Assembly: GCF_000230895.2 (NCBI RefSeq)
Contig: NC_016604.1
Location: 6,324,001 to 6,388,000, forward strand
Reading direction: 5' to 3'
Source: Mycolicibacterium rhodesiae NBB3
Lineage (GTDB): Bacteria > Actinomycetota > Actinomycetes > Mycobacteriales > Mycobacteriaceae
Length of the DNA: 64,000 bases
A program made the translations under genes and the position numbers. How positions within the stretch are numbered: position 1 is the stretch's first letter; the number at the start of each line of letters is the position of its first letter. Under the pieces are notes generated by a model that searched no databases, was not told the DNA's origin, and saw nothing but the letters and a program-made list of their open reading frames with translations. This document shows positions 35,617 through 43,987 of this stretch, piece after piece.

Positions 35617-35659
35617 TTCGGTGCGGTCGCGATCGCTGAGCGATCGTAAGCGCACCGAA
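35617..35659 (+). terminator. Stem-loop terminator
   Basis: The outer stem TTCGGTGCG/CGCACCGAA (9 bp) and the inner stem CGATCGCT/AGCGATCG (8 bp) are both perfect, separated by a small internal loop. It starts one base after the stop codon of the deazaflavin gene. Confidence 0.6.
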
Positions 35660-35706
35660 ATCGCAAAGGGGTTTAGTCGTCGGCGATCCCGGACAACGGG
35701 ACTCGT

Positions 35707-35862
35707 ATGGAGCAGAGCAACGATCCACCGTCGACACCCAAGGACGCCACCAAAGCGACCGACGAACAACGCGATCTACAGGAGAAGCTGGACCACCGCA
35801 ACGACGATCCCGAAGCCCCGGGCGGACATCAGACGAAAGACGACGTCGCCGACGAGACCTAG
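35707..35862 (+). CDS. Small acidic hydrophilic protein (51 residues), hypothetical
   Basis: The predicted product begins MEQSNDPPSTPK and ends DDVADET. It is rich in Asp, Glu, Lys and Gln, lacks cysteine and hydrophobic segments, and is probably disordered. Codon use matches the neighbours. The ribosome-binding site is weak. Upstream, GGTTT is followed at 16 bases by only a partial SigF -10. It lies between a terminator and a convergent esterase gene. It might be a stress peptide; expression is unproven. Confidence 0.5.
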   Translation: MEQSNDPPSTPKDATKATDEQRDLQEKLDHRNDDPEAPGGHQTKDDVADET

Positions 35863-35868
35863 TGCAGC

Positions 35869-36744
35869 TCATCTTCCGTGCGTGGCGAAGAACTGCCCGC
35901 TGGCATTCGACGCGTCCATCCACGTGTGGCCGCCGCCGTCGATCTGGACGAACGAGACCTCGGTACCGCCAACGCATCCTGCAGCGGTGAACCGGCGAAT
36001 CGAGGGCGCCGGGGAGTCCTCGACGGGCGCCGGGCAACCGTCCAGTTCACGCCATTCCTGCGCCAGTGCGGGCGCCGACACGATGTCGCTCGGGCCGCCG
36101 CGTCCCACCATCGGCCCACCGTTGAACGGCACGACGTTGTCCGCCGTCCCGTGGATGCTCAGGACGGAAACCGGCTGCGACGGATTGCACGGGAACGCCG
36201 ACCCGAGCGTGCCCGCGACTGTCGCGACAGCGGAGAAGACGTCCGCACGTGAACACGCCAGCCGGTTGGCCATGAACGCGCCGGCCGACATACCGGTGGC
36301 GAATACCCGGCCGGGGTCGATGCCGAAGTCCTTCGTGAGCCGATCGGCGATCGCGACGAGGAAACCCACATCGTCGACACCCTGCCGGTCGGGCACCGCC
36401 GCGCCGCGTCCGTCTGCCCAGCTGAGGTCGATGCCCTCGGGATAGGCCACGACGAACCCGTGCTGATCAGCGACGGCGTTGTAGTTCGTCATCGCCGCCT
36501 GGGCGCCGCCGGTCATCCCGGCGCCGTGCAGGTTGATCACCAGCCCGGCCGGCTGCTCGAGTCCCGGTGGGACATGCACCAGATAGGTGCGCTGAAGGCC
36601 ACCGAATCTCATGCCGTCGGGAAAATCCCCCGCCGGAACCGCCGCAGCGTGTGCACCGCTGAACGACAGAAACGCGAGAAGAAGAACCATCAACACCGTC
36701 GTGCGCCCCACCACCTGCACGTTCACCACCCCTGGTCGCGACAT
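35869..36744 (-). CDS. Secreted CE1/PHB-depolymerase-type esterase
   Basis: The 291-residue alpha/beta-hydrolase has an N-terminal signal peptide with a hydrophobic core (VLMVLLLAFLSF) and a probable Ala-rich cleavage site after GAHA. The catalytic elbow is GMSAGA, and LHGAGMTGG supplies the oxyanion hole. The final His is in GGGHTW. It resembles feruloyl esterase and polyhydroxybutyrate depolymerase LpqP-like proteins, but there is no lipobox cysteine, so it should be released rather than lipid-anchored. ATG at 36744 was chosen; a longer frame would overlap the VOC region. Confidence 0.83.
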   Translation of the reverse strand: MSRPGVVNVQVVGRTTVLMVLLLAFLSFSGAHAAAVPAGDFPDGMRFGGLQRTYLVHVPPGLEQPAGLVINLHGAGMTGGAQAAMTNYNAVADQHGFVVAYPEGIDLSWADGRGAAVPDRQGVDDVGFLVAIADRLTKDFGIDPGRVFATGMSAGAFMANRLACSRADVFSAVATVAGTLGSAFPCNPSQPVSVLSIHGTADNVVPFNGGPMVGRGGPSDIVSAPALAQEWRELDGCPAPVEDSPAPSIRRFTAAGCVGGTEVSFVQIDGGGHTWMDASNASGQFFATHGR

Positions 36745-36817
36745 GACATCCGACCGTACGGATCGCCGCCGCTGTTGCGCAACCAACCGAACGCCGCGGT
36801 GAAGTGAAATTTGCTGG

Positions 36818-37261
36818 TCAGCCGGCGGCGAAGAGTTCGAGCTGGATGTTGTCGGGGTCACGGAACACCACGGTCGCGAACGGGAACGGCTGCTCGCCGA
36901 CCCTGATGCCGGAATGCTCGATGCCCAGGTCGTCGAGCCGAGCCGTCCATGCCTCCAGGTCGGCGCGGGAAGCGACGTTCAGCGCCACGTGGTCCAGCCC
37001 CGTGCGCGCTTCGTCGAACCGCTGCCCGTCATTGCCGGTGTTGGTGTGCAGGCCGATCACGACGCCCGAGCGCGGGTCGACGAGCAGCTCGCCGTAGCCC
37101 GTGTCCTCACATCCGTAATGCGGAAACTTCATCGGCAGGTGATCCGCCCCGAGCAGCCGTTGATACCAGGCGAGGCTGGCCGCCAGGTCGGTGACGGTGA
37201 CGGAGATGTGGTGGATTCCGGTGATGCCGGGAGCTGGGTGGTCGGACGCGTCTGGCTGCAT
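36818..37261 (-). CDS. VOC/glyoxalase-family metalloprotein
   Basis: The 147-residue protein has the double beta-alpha-beta-beta-beta fold of the vicinal oxygen chelate family, with GIHHISVTVTDLAASLAWYQ at the start and RTGLDHVALNV and FRDPDNIQLELF further on. The possible metal ligands are His17 or His18, His91 and Glu142. Members include glyoxalase I, extradiol dioxygenases and resistance proteins. It is divergent from the sigma-factor gene. Function is not defined. Confidence 0.82.
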   Translation of the reverse strand: MQPDASDHPAPGITGIHHISVTVTDLAASLAWYQRLLGADHLPMKFPHYGCEDTGYGELLVDPRSGVVIGLHTNTGNDGQRFDEARTGLDHVALNVASRADLEAWTARLDDLGIEHSGIRVGEQPFPFATVVFRDPDNIQLELFAAG

Positions 37262-37276
37262 GCCGATGGTTTATCA

Positions 37277-37302
37277 GGTTTCGGGACGCCGGTGTGTGGG
37301 TA
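37277..37302 (+). promoter_or_regulatory. SigF-type promoter before the sigma-factor gene
   Basis: GGTTT, 16 bases, GGGTA is an exact match to the mycobacterial SigF consensus. It lies 83 bases before the start of the sigma-factor gene at 37385, so the gene is probably autoregulated. Confidence 0.75.
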
Positions 37303-37384
37303 TAGTTGCTCTCACACGAGAGGTTCAGATCCGAGCCGCCCGCGTTTGACCGCAACGGGAGCACCGGAGAGGGGCCTCATTTTC

Positions 37385-38188
37385 GTGTCTGAATCGACTT
37401 CTGAGTACGCCGACCTCACTGAGATGTTTCGTCGGCTGGCGACTCTCGATGAAGAGTCAGCTGCTTTCCGTCGCCAACGCGACGAAATCATCAGGCGGGC
37501 ACTTCCGCTTGCCAATCACATCGCTCGCCGTTTCCGTAATCGCGGGGAACCGATCGACGATCTCGTCCAGGCCGCGCGGGTCGGTCTGGTCAATGCCGTC
37601 AACCGGTTCGACCCCGAGAACGGCGCGGACTTCCTTGCGTTCGCAGTCCCGACGATGATGGGCGAGGTTCGCCGTCACTTCCGTGACTACGGGTGGGCCG
37701 TCAAGGTGCCGCGCCGCCTGAAAGATCTGCAAAGCCAGATGGTCAAGGCCCGCAGCGCGCTGTCTCAAGACCTGGGCCGCGCGCCGACCGCCACGGAGAT
37801 CGCGAACTACCTCGGCATCGACCGCGAATCGGTCATCGAAGCGACGATCGCGAGCAACAACTACACGACCCTGTCGACCGATGTGCAGACCAGCACGGAC
37901 TCCGAACACCGCGCCATCGGCGACACCCTCGGCGACGTCGACCCCAACCTCGACAAAGTGTTGGCGCTGCAGACCGTCCGGCCGTTGATCGCGGCCTTAC
38001 CGGATCGCGAGCAGACCGTGCTGACGCTGCGCTTCTTCGAGAACCTGACCCAGACGCAGATCGCCGAACGCATGGGCTACTCGCAGATGCACGTGTCGCG
38101 GCTCATCGCGAAGGCGCTCGCCACGCTCCGCGAGCAGGTTCGCGAACCCGACGATGCCGACACGTCGGGGCTCGCGGTGACCGCGTAA
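37385..38188 (+). CDS. RNA polymerase sigma factor, SigB/SigF/SigG family
   Basis: The 267-residue protein has region 2 (NHIARRFRNRGEPIDDLVQAARVGLVNAV), region 3 (LGRAPTATEIANYLGIDRE) and region 4 (PDREQTVLTLRFFENLTQTQIAERMGYSQMHVSRL), as in SigF of M. tuberculosis (about 261 residues). GTG was chosen as start because GGAGAGGGG lies upstream, and the long upstream frame is antisense to the VOC gene. No rsbW-type anti-sigma gene is adjacent, unlike the classical sigF locus. A perfect SigF promoter suggests autoregulation. It may respond to the signalling block at 49.6-54.4 kb. Confidence 0.9.
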   Translation: MSESTSEYADLTEMFRRLATLDEESAAFRRQRDEIIRRALPLANHIARRFRNRGEPIDDLVQAARVGLVNAVNRFDPENGADFLAFAVPTMMGEVRRHFRDYGWAVKVPRRLKDLQSQMVKARSALSQDLGRAPTATEIANYLGIDRESVIEATIASNNYTTLSTDVQTSTDSEHRAIGDTLGDVDPNLDKVLALQTVRPLIAALPDREQTVLTLRFFENLTQTQIAERMGYSQMHVSRLIAKALATLREQVREPDDADTSGLAVTA

Positions 38189-38271
38189 CGCGATAAACCC
38201 GCCTGACCAGCGCTGTATCCGGCCACAACGGCCTTTAGAAAGCACCAAGGTCAGCGTCGCACCCTTGTCGC

Positions 38272-41200
38272 ATGATTCTGGCTGCGTTACTGCCGCTCGC
38301 GGTGAAAGTGATGCGTAAGAGTTCGGCGAACGGCGGCCTGTTGGTGCCGTTGGCGGCATTCACCGTGCGGCGTCCCAAGTTGGTACTGGCCGCCCTGGTG
38401 GCGCTGCTGGGCATCAGCATCGTGGTCGGCGGTGGCGTGTCCGACAAGCTCGCCGTCGGCGGCTACAACGCCCCTTCGTCGGAGTCGACGCACGCCGCCG
38501 AACTCCTCGACCAGAACTTCGGCACCACCGCGAACCTGGTGATCCAGCTGCTGCCCAAAGAGGGCACCATCGACAGCCCCGCGGCCGGTGAGGTCGCGAA
38601 CCAGATATCGGACCTGATCAAGGCAGAGCCGACCGCGAAGATCACGCGCTCGTTCAAAGACGACTCGGCCACCGATCTGCGCAGCCGCGACAATCGGTCC
38701 GGCCTGCTCCTGGTCCATGTCAGCGGCACGGCGGACGAGGCCGCGGACACCGCGAAGCAGTTGATCGCCGGCCTACCCGCCGATCCGAACGTCGACGTCC
38801 GTGCCGGCGGCACTCTCGGTGTGCAGCAGGAGATCCGGGCGAAGGTCAAAAACGACATCAAGGTCAGCGAGAGCATCGCGCTGCCGGTCTCGCTGGCCGT
38901 GCTGGTCATCGTGTTCGGCGGCCTCATCGCCGCGTTCCTGCCGATCGTCGTGGGCATCACGTCGATCGTCACCACGCTGCTGGTGCTCGTGCTGATGACG
39001 ACGGTGACCGAGGTGTCGACACATGCGCTCACCGTCGCGACCGCGTTCGGGCTCGGGTTGTCGATCGACTTCGGCCTGCTGATGGTGTCGCGTTTCCGCG
39101 AAGAACGCGACAGCGGTAAAGACCACCAAACGGCGATCATCGCGACCGTGGCGACCGCGGGCCGCACCATCATCTTCAGCGCGGCGACAGTCACTCTGGC
39201 GATGTTGTCGCTGCTGGTGTTTCCCACCTACTTCCTGCGTTCGGTCGGCATCGCCGCGAGTGCGACCGTCGTTCTGTCGGCGTTGAGCGCGATCATCGTG
39301 CTGCCCGCGATGCTGGCGCTGCTGGGGACGCGCATCGACTCGCTCGCCATCATCCGACGCAAGACCCCGCTGTCCGCCGACTCCGCGTTCTGGCGCAGGT
39401 TTGCCGAGGCGGTCATCCGTCGCCCGCTCATCTACGCCGTACCCGTCGTCGTCGTGCTGATCGGCCTCGGTGTTCCGTTCCTGAAGGTGCAGTTCACCAA
39501 CCCCGACGAACGTGCACTGCCCACCGATTCGAATGCGCGCATGGTCGCCGAGTCGCTGCAGCGGGACTACCCGATCGATCCGTCACAGGCGATCACCCTG
39601 GTGACGCGAACCGATCCCCATGTCCTGGAAACCCTTGCCGCCGACGTGTCCCGAATCCCCGACGTGGTCCTGGTCAACGGTTCCATCGGAAAGTTCGAGA
39701 AAGGCGCGCGCGTCGGCCAAACCCCGCCCCGCGAGGACGACGGCGCCGCCTACGCGTTGGCATACCTTGCCGTGGACGCGGATTCGGACGCCGCCGAGCA
39801 CATCGTGCGCGACATCCGCGCGAAGATCACCGACAAGCAGGTCGAGGTGGGCGGGTTGACCGCCACACTGATCGACAGTCGTGACGCGATCGCTCAGCGG
39901 CTGCCGTGGGCGATCGGATTGATCGCGGTGTTCACGTTCATCCTGCTGTTCCTGTTCACCGGTAGCGTTGTCGTGCCGGTGAAAGCGCTGCTGTTGAACC
40001 TGCTGGTCCTGTCCGGCGTCCTGGGCGTCATGGTGTGGATCTTCCAGGAGGGCCACCTGTCGTCGCTGTTGGGGTTCACACCGGCGCCACTGAATCTGTC
40101 GATGGTGGTTCTGCTGTGTGCCATCGCATTCAGCCTGTCGGTCGACTACGAGATCTTCTTGCTGAGCCGCATCAAGGAGGCACGCGATTCGGGATTGTCC
40201 AACAACGACGCGATCGTCATCGGACTCGGCCGGGTCGGCCGGATCGTCACCAGCGCAGCACTTCTGCTGACCATCACGCTGGTCTCGTTCGCCAACGGGA
40301 TGTCGTTCATGAAGATGTTCGGCATTGGCACCGCTCTGGCAGTGGTGATCGACGCGACGATCATCCGCGGTGTCGTCGTGCCGGCATTCCTGCGAATGGC
40401 AGGCGAGCTCAACTGGTGGGCACCGAAGCCGTTGCGATGGTTGCATTCTCGTATCGGCATCAGCGAGGCACTGTCGTTCGAAGTGGACGAGGCGGCAGCC
40501 GGCGCACCGCTCCCCGCGCCCGTCGAGCTTGCCACCGAGAAGTTGATGACCATCGCCAAGCAGGCCGATCTCGCCCGCCGGGTCGAGGTCATCTCCGGTC
40601 AGCATCTCGTGGCAAGCGTCAACGGCGCCGTGATCGTGGTCGCCACTCGCACCTCGCTGGCCCAGCAGGCCATGGCCGCCCAGCAGATGGCGCAGCTCGT
40701 CGAGATCGTGCGGCGGACCCGCCCGGAGAAGTTGTCGTACGCGTTCACACAGCTCACCCAGAGCGGCACGTGGAGCCGCAATCTCGCGGAAGTCGGCGTC
40801 GTGATCCCCACCGCCGCAGGCCTGGAGATCTTCTTATGCGGCGGTGTGACCGTCGCGCTGGACGACGGCACCGGAGTGACACTGGTCGAAGGACGAAACC
40901 GCTGCGTGCATCAATCCGTCAAGACGCCTGCCGTCGCGGCGGTCATCACCGTCGACGAACTGGGTCGCCGGCCCGCCGCCGCCCCGCACAACCGGAACAC
41001 CGGCCATTCGCTTCCGGAAGGCATCGTCACGGGTCGCGGCGCGGTTGTGTGGTCCGCCGAGGCCGCATCGGCGCCTCGGCCGGGCCGGCCGACGCCCGCC
41101 TCGGCTGAGTCGGTGTCGAGCGTTCCGACGCTCGAGGTCGCACTGCCGAAGCGCTGGGTCGTGCTCGACGACGATTCGCGAATCGAGATCGATCGCGATT

Positions 41201-41532
41201 GCGTGATCGGCCGCGACCCGCACGGTTCCAGCGCTGTCCGACAGGGTCTTCGCCCCGTGGCCATCCGTGACACCACGGGTCTGATGTCCCGGGCTCACCT
41301 CGAAGTCAGGATTGTCGACGGCGAATTGGTGGTCGCAGACCGCAATTCCACCAACGGTGTGCTGATCCGCGAACCTGGACAGAAAGTCTGGAAGCGGCTC
41401 AAGCCCTGGCAACCGACGGTCTTCCGCCCCGGCGCCACGCTTCAAATGGGCGGACGCATGCTCCATGTGCAGTCACCCACCGAAGCGCCGCAGCAACGCC
41501 AGCACGCCCTTGCGCACGCCATCTCGGTGTAG
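38272..41532 (+). CDS. MmpL/RND-type transporter with C-terminal FHA domain
   Basis: The 1086-residue protein has two MMPL repeats, each with a periplasmic loop and five to six membrane helices. The functional motifs are DFGLLMVSRFREERD in the first and SVDYEIFLLSRIKEARD in the second. From about residue 960 an FHA domain follows, with IGRDPHG, SRAHLEV and DRNSTNGVLI, the phosphothreonine-binding residues. MmpL proteins export lipids using the proton gradient. An FHA tail implies control by Ser/Thr kinases. It begins 84 bases after the sigma gene, possibly co-transcribed. Confidence 0.9.
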   Translation: MILAALLPLAVKVMRKSSANGGLLVPLAAFTVRRPKLVLAALVALLGISIVVGGGVSDKLAVGGYNAPSSESTHAAELLDQNFGTTANLVIQLLPKEGTIDSPAAGEVANQISDLIKAEPTAKITRSFKDDSATDLRSRDNRSGLLLVHVSGTADEAADTAKQLIAGLPADPNVDVRAGGTLGVQQEIRAKVKNDIKVSESIALPVSLAVLVIVFGGLIAAFLPIVVGITSIVTTLLVLVLMTTVTEVSTHALTVATAFGLGLSIDFGLLMVSRFREERDSGKDHQTAIIATVATAGRTIIFSAATVTLAMLSLLVFPTYFLRSVGIAASATVVLSALSAIIVLPAMLALLGTRIDSLAIIRRKTPLSADSAFWRRFAEAVIRRPLIYAVPVVVVLIGLGVPFLKVQFTNPDERALPTDSNARMVAESLQRDYPIDPSQAITLVTRTDPHVLETLAADVSRIPDVVLVNGSIGKFEKGARVGQTPPREDDGAAYALAYLAVDADSDAAEHIVRDIRAKITDKQVEVGGLTATLIDSRDAIAQRLPWAIGLIAVFTFILLFLFTGSVVVPVKALLLNLLVLSGVLGVMVWIFQEGHLSSLLGFTPAPLNLSMVVLLCAIAFSLSVDYEIFLLSRIKEARDSGLSNNDAIVIGLGRVGRIVTSAALLLTITLVSFANGMSFMKMFGIGTALAVVIDATIIRGVVVPAFLRMAGELNWWAPKPLRWLHSRIGISEALSFEVDEAAAGAPLPAPVELATEKLMTIAKQADLARRVEVISGQHLVASVNGAVIVVATRTSLAQQAMAAQQMAQLVEIVRRTRPEKLSYAFTQLTQSGTWSRNLAEVGVVIPTAAGLEIFLCGGVTVALDDGTGVTLVEGRNRCVHQSVKTPAVAAVITVDELGRRPAAAPHNRNTGHSLPEGIVTGRGAVVWSAEAASAPRPGRPTPASAESVSSVPTLEVALPKRWVVLDDDSRIEIDRDCVIGRDPHGSSAVRQGLRPVAIRDTTGLMSRAHLEVRIVDGELVVADRNSTNGVLIREPGQKVWKRLKPWQPTVFRPGATLQMGGRMLHVQSPTEAPQQRQHALAHAISV

Positions 41533-42075
41533 CTGCCGCTAGGCGCGAGATCGCGGGCGATCAGTTCCGCGATGACGTGCGATCTGTATCTTCAGCGTCT
41601 TTTCCAGCCTCGACGGATTCGGTCGCGTCAGCAGCGGTGACTGGGTGGCGCCTGGGGTGAGCAGTGCCCCGAACTGCTCGACCGGCGCCTCGCCCTCTAG
41701 GACGAGAACTAGCGGATGGTCTTCGGCGCCAACCTGTATCGGGCCTTCGCGCCGATGCTGGCCGACAGCACCGAACGGTCCGACGTGCGCGATCCCTGGG
41801 TCGACCGCATGGGGCAATTGCCCCCAACTTCGGCGGGTCCCGGCTCTGGGGGTATGTGCCGAAGTGCCCGCCTCTGAGCGAAAGAGTCGCTGACGTTGAG
41901 ATCCCACGTAGTAAGTGAGCGACAAATTCGCTCGGTGGCGGGCACCACGCGCATATGTCCCCAGCCCGGGCGCGACTGTCGTCAGCGTCGACGTCGGTCG
42001 ACGGCAATATCCAACACCTGCCGCCCCACCCGCATAACTGAGCCCGTCAGCGACGAGCAAGAACCCATGACAGGG
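41533..42075. other. Gene-poor stretch with a palindromic repeat
   Basis: These 543 bases carry no confident gene. A 53-codon frame at 41716-41877 (starting MVFGANLYRAF) has protein-like composition but no ribosome-binding site, and it ends inside the repeat at 41864. It might be a gene remnant. Antisense frames over the region are long only because of GC bias. Confidence 0.4.
41864..41945. repeat. 82-bp palindromic intergenic repeat, copy B
   Basis: The element begins GTGCCCGCC and ends GGCGGGCAC. The arms also pair through GAGCGAA and GTCGCT. Read on the minus strand it aligns with copy A at 24875-24954, including the CTACTACG or TTACTACG centre. It lies between the FHA transporter gene and the terminator of the hydrolase gene. 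Confidence 0.6.
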
Positions 42076-42111
42076 CACAGCGGCCGGGGCTGAGGCCGCC
42101 CGGCCGCTGTG
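42076..42111 (-). terminator. Strong stem-loop terminator
   Basis: CACAGCGGCCGGG and CCCGGCCGCTGTG form a perfect 13-bp stem with a 10-base loop. It lies 14 bases beyond the stop of the leftward hydrolase-domain gene. Confidence 0.7.
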
Positions 42112-42125
42112 CATGGGGTGATGGG

Positions 42126-43892
42126 TCAGTAGTCTGCTGCAGCCTTGCCCACGACGGCATCGACTTCGTCGGCAAGTAGGAACCGCTCGGCGACAAGCGA
42201 TTCGGCCGCATTGCGAACCGCGGCGACGTAGTCTTCGCGGGACGGATAACGCTCGGTGACCGAGGGCCGTCCCGGCGGGAAGGGCAGCCTGCTGCCGACC
42301 CGCTCGTACAACACATCGGGCAACTCGTCGATGTGGCGCCGGGGATTCCACCCGGTGTAGGCGGCCAGCGGCGCGGCAACGGATGGCAGCCGGATGCCGG
42401 CCACCTCGTTCCCGTCCTCGTCCACGGCCGACACCAGGTCGACATACGGCTCGCCGAGTTGGATGGGCCAACGGCCTACACCGCGACGGGCGTGGGGGCC
42501 GAGGTCGATGTGCCGCGCGTACGAAAGTGCCGACGGGTCGGGCGCGTTGGTATGACTGAAGAACGACAGAACTTCCTTGCGCGCCACCGCCGTGCCGTCG
42601 CTGGTTCGCGGCACCTTGCTGTCGGGCGGTTCGACACCGTCGCACACCCAGTCCTCCAGCGCAACGAACAGCGCTCGATTCACCGGGGTGACGTCAAGAC
42701 GGTGCACCGGATTGGCGGCGGGGAACGCCTCCTTGAGCTTGCTGCTTCCGAAATGGTCGGTGCTGGCCAGCAGATAGGTGCGGACGTCGGGATCCTCGGG
42801 GAGGTCCGCTCCGGTGTACGGGTCGACGTGCAACAAAGCGCCACCGCTGTTCCAGTACTCGGTCGCACTGTTGGTGAAGATGGTTTTCGGCACGCCGCCC
42901 AATTCGCGTTGCCGTGCAAGCAGTTCGGCGCCGGCGAAGGGTGCCATGTTGCCGAATCCGATGACCTGTGCCATCGACGGCTGCGCGTACCGGTGGTTGA
43001 ACTCTCCGGTTGTCGCACTCGCGAACTCGCTGAACACGCCGTCGAAGACGGTCATGCCCGTCTCGTCGACGTTGAGTCCGTCGGAGAGGAACTGACGAAG
43101 GAGCCGGCCCGCCTGCGACACACCGTAAGCGAAAGCGTGGTCGATTCCGTCACTTCGGAGATGGGAAACCACATCGCGGATGGCCAGCAGACCGCAGCCG
43201 ACGACCGGGGTCCGCGACGTGCGGTACACCAACTCATACCAGTGGAACGGCTTGAATCCGCCATCGAGCGTCAGATGTGTCTCGTCGGTGAAATGCCAGC
43301 TGTCCCTGCTGATCACGGTGGGATCGGCGTCCGGCGCGGTGCGCACGCTCAACACGGCCTCTGGGTCATCGATGTCGACCGTCGGGTAGTCGGTGAACGT
43401 GAAGAGCGCCTCGGCACCGGGAGGCAGTGCGTCGATTTCGGGCACAGTGAAGCTCAGTGGGTGATCTGCACTGGCGCTGTCGGATCGCCATTCCAGACGC
43501 ATGAATCCCGGTGGCACGTCGGCGGACGGTGCGGACATACCCAACGTGGCGGGCCCGCGCTGCACGTCCCACTGCCAGCCACATGATGCGATGGTGTAGC
43601 CGCGGTCGAGTAGGAACCCATTCTTCAACCACGGTGCGTACGTGGGTACGCCGCGGTTGGGCACGACGAACAGAAGCTTGCCGTTGCCCCCGTCGACAGG
43701 GCGCAGAAGTTTCAGGTCGGCGTCGTAGCGGACCATTCCATCGGTGTCGCGGGGCGCGAGCTCGAGGTCGACGATGCCCTGGTTCGCCAATAGATCAGGG
43801 TCGACCGCGAATTCGACGGTTGCCTCCACCCATTCGTAACGGCTGTCGGAATGGGGGTAAACCGTGTTCACGTGAATTGACTCGACGGCCAT
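42126..43892 (-). CDS. Alpha/beta-hydrolase domain-containing protein (about 588 residues)
   Basis: The protein matches the large alpha/beta-hydrolase domain family seen in actinobacteria, with the nucleophile elbow AYGVSQAGR (Ser in GxSxG) and TDHFGSSK near the acid region. There is no signal peptide. ATG 43892 has AAAGGAG five bases upstream; a GTG two codons earlier is weaker. The substrate is unknown. The promoter contains a 16-bp element also found before the next leftward hydrolase. Confidence 0.82.
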   Translation of the reverse strand: MAVESIHVNTVYPHSDSRYEWVEATVEFAVDPDLLANQGIVDLELAPRDTDGMVRYDADLKLLRPVDGGNGKLLFVVPNRGVPTYAPWLKNGFLLDRGYTIASCGWQWDVQRGPATLGMSAPSADVPPGFMRLEWRSDSASADHPLSFTVPEIDALPPGAEALFTFTDYPTVDIDDPEAVLSVRTAPDADPTVISRDSWHFTDETHLTLDGGFKPFHWYELVYRTSRTPVVGCGLLAIRDVVSHLRSDGIDHAFAYGVSQAGRLLRQFLSDGLNVDETGMTVFDGVFSEFASATTGEFNHRYAQPSMAQVIGFGNMAPFAGAELLARQRELGGVPKTIFTNSATEYWNSGGALLHVDPYTGADLPEDPDVRTYLLASTDHFGSSKLKEAFPAANPVHRLDVTPVNRALFVALEDWVCDGVEPPDSKVPRTSDGTAVARKEVLSFFSHTNAPDPSALSYARHIDLGPHARRGVGRWPIQLGEPYVDLVSAVDEDGNEVAGIRLPSVAAPLAAYTGWNPRRHIDELPDVLYERVGSRLPFPPGRPSVTERYPSREDYVAAVRNAAESLVAERFLLADEVDAVVGKAAADY

Positions 43893-43950
43893 CTCCACTC
43901 CTTTCGGTTTCGTTCCGTTGTGGTTGTTGTCCAGTAATCTGCGGTGCGCG

Positions 43951-43973
43951 ACTTGGAAGTTTCTTAAACGGCC
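43951..43973. promoter_or_regulatory. Shared promoter element, copy 1
   Basis: ACTTGGAAGTTTCTTA followed by AACGGCC lies 59-81 bases before the start of the hydrolase-domain gene. The same sequence with one base fewer lies at 44947-44968. TCTGCGG is also conserved to the left of both copies. Confidence 0.5.
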
Positions 43974-43987
43974 GCACCAGCAGGTCG

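Noticed and set aside
36914..37384. In-frame upstream extension of the sigma-factor gene
   Set aside because: It is antisense to the VOC gene, contains the promoter, and lacks homology to sigma factors; the GTG at 37385 has a ribosome-binding site.
41716..41877. 53-codon frame after the FHA transporter gene
   Set aside because: No ribosome-binding site, no recognised family and an end inside the palindromic repeat; kept only as a possible remnant in the gap description.
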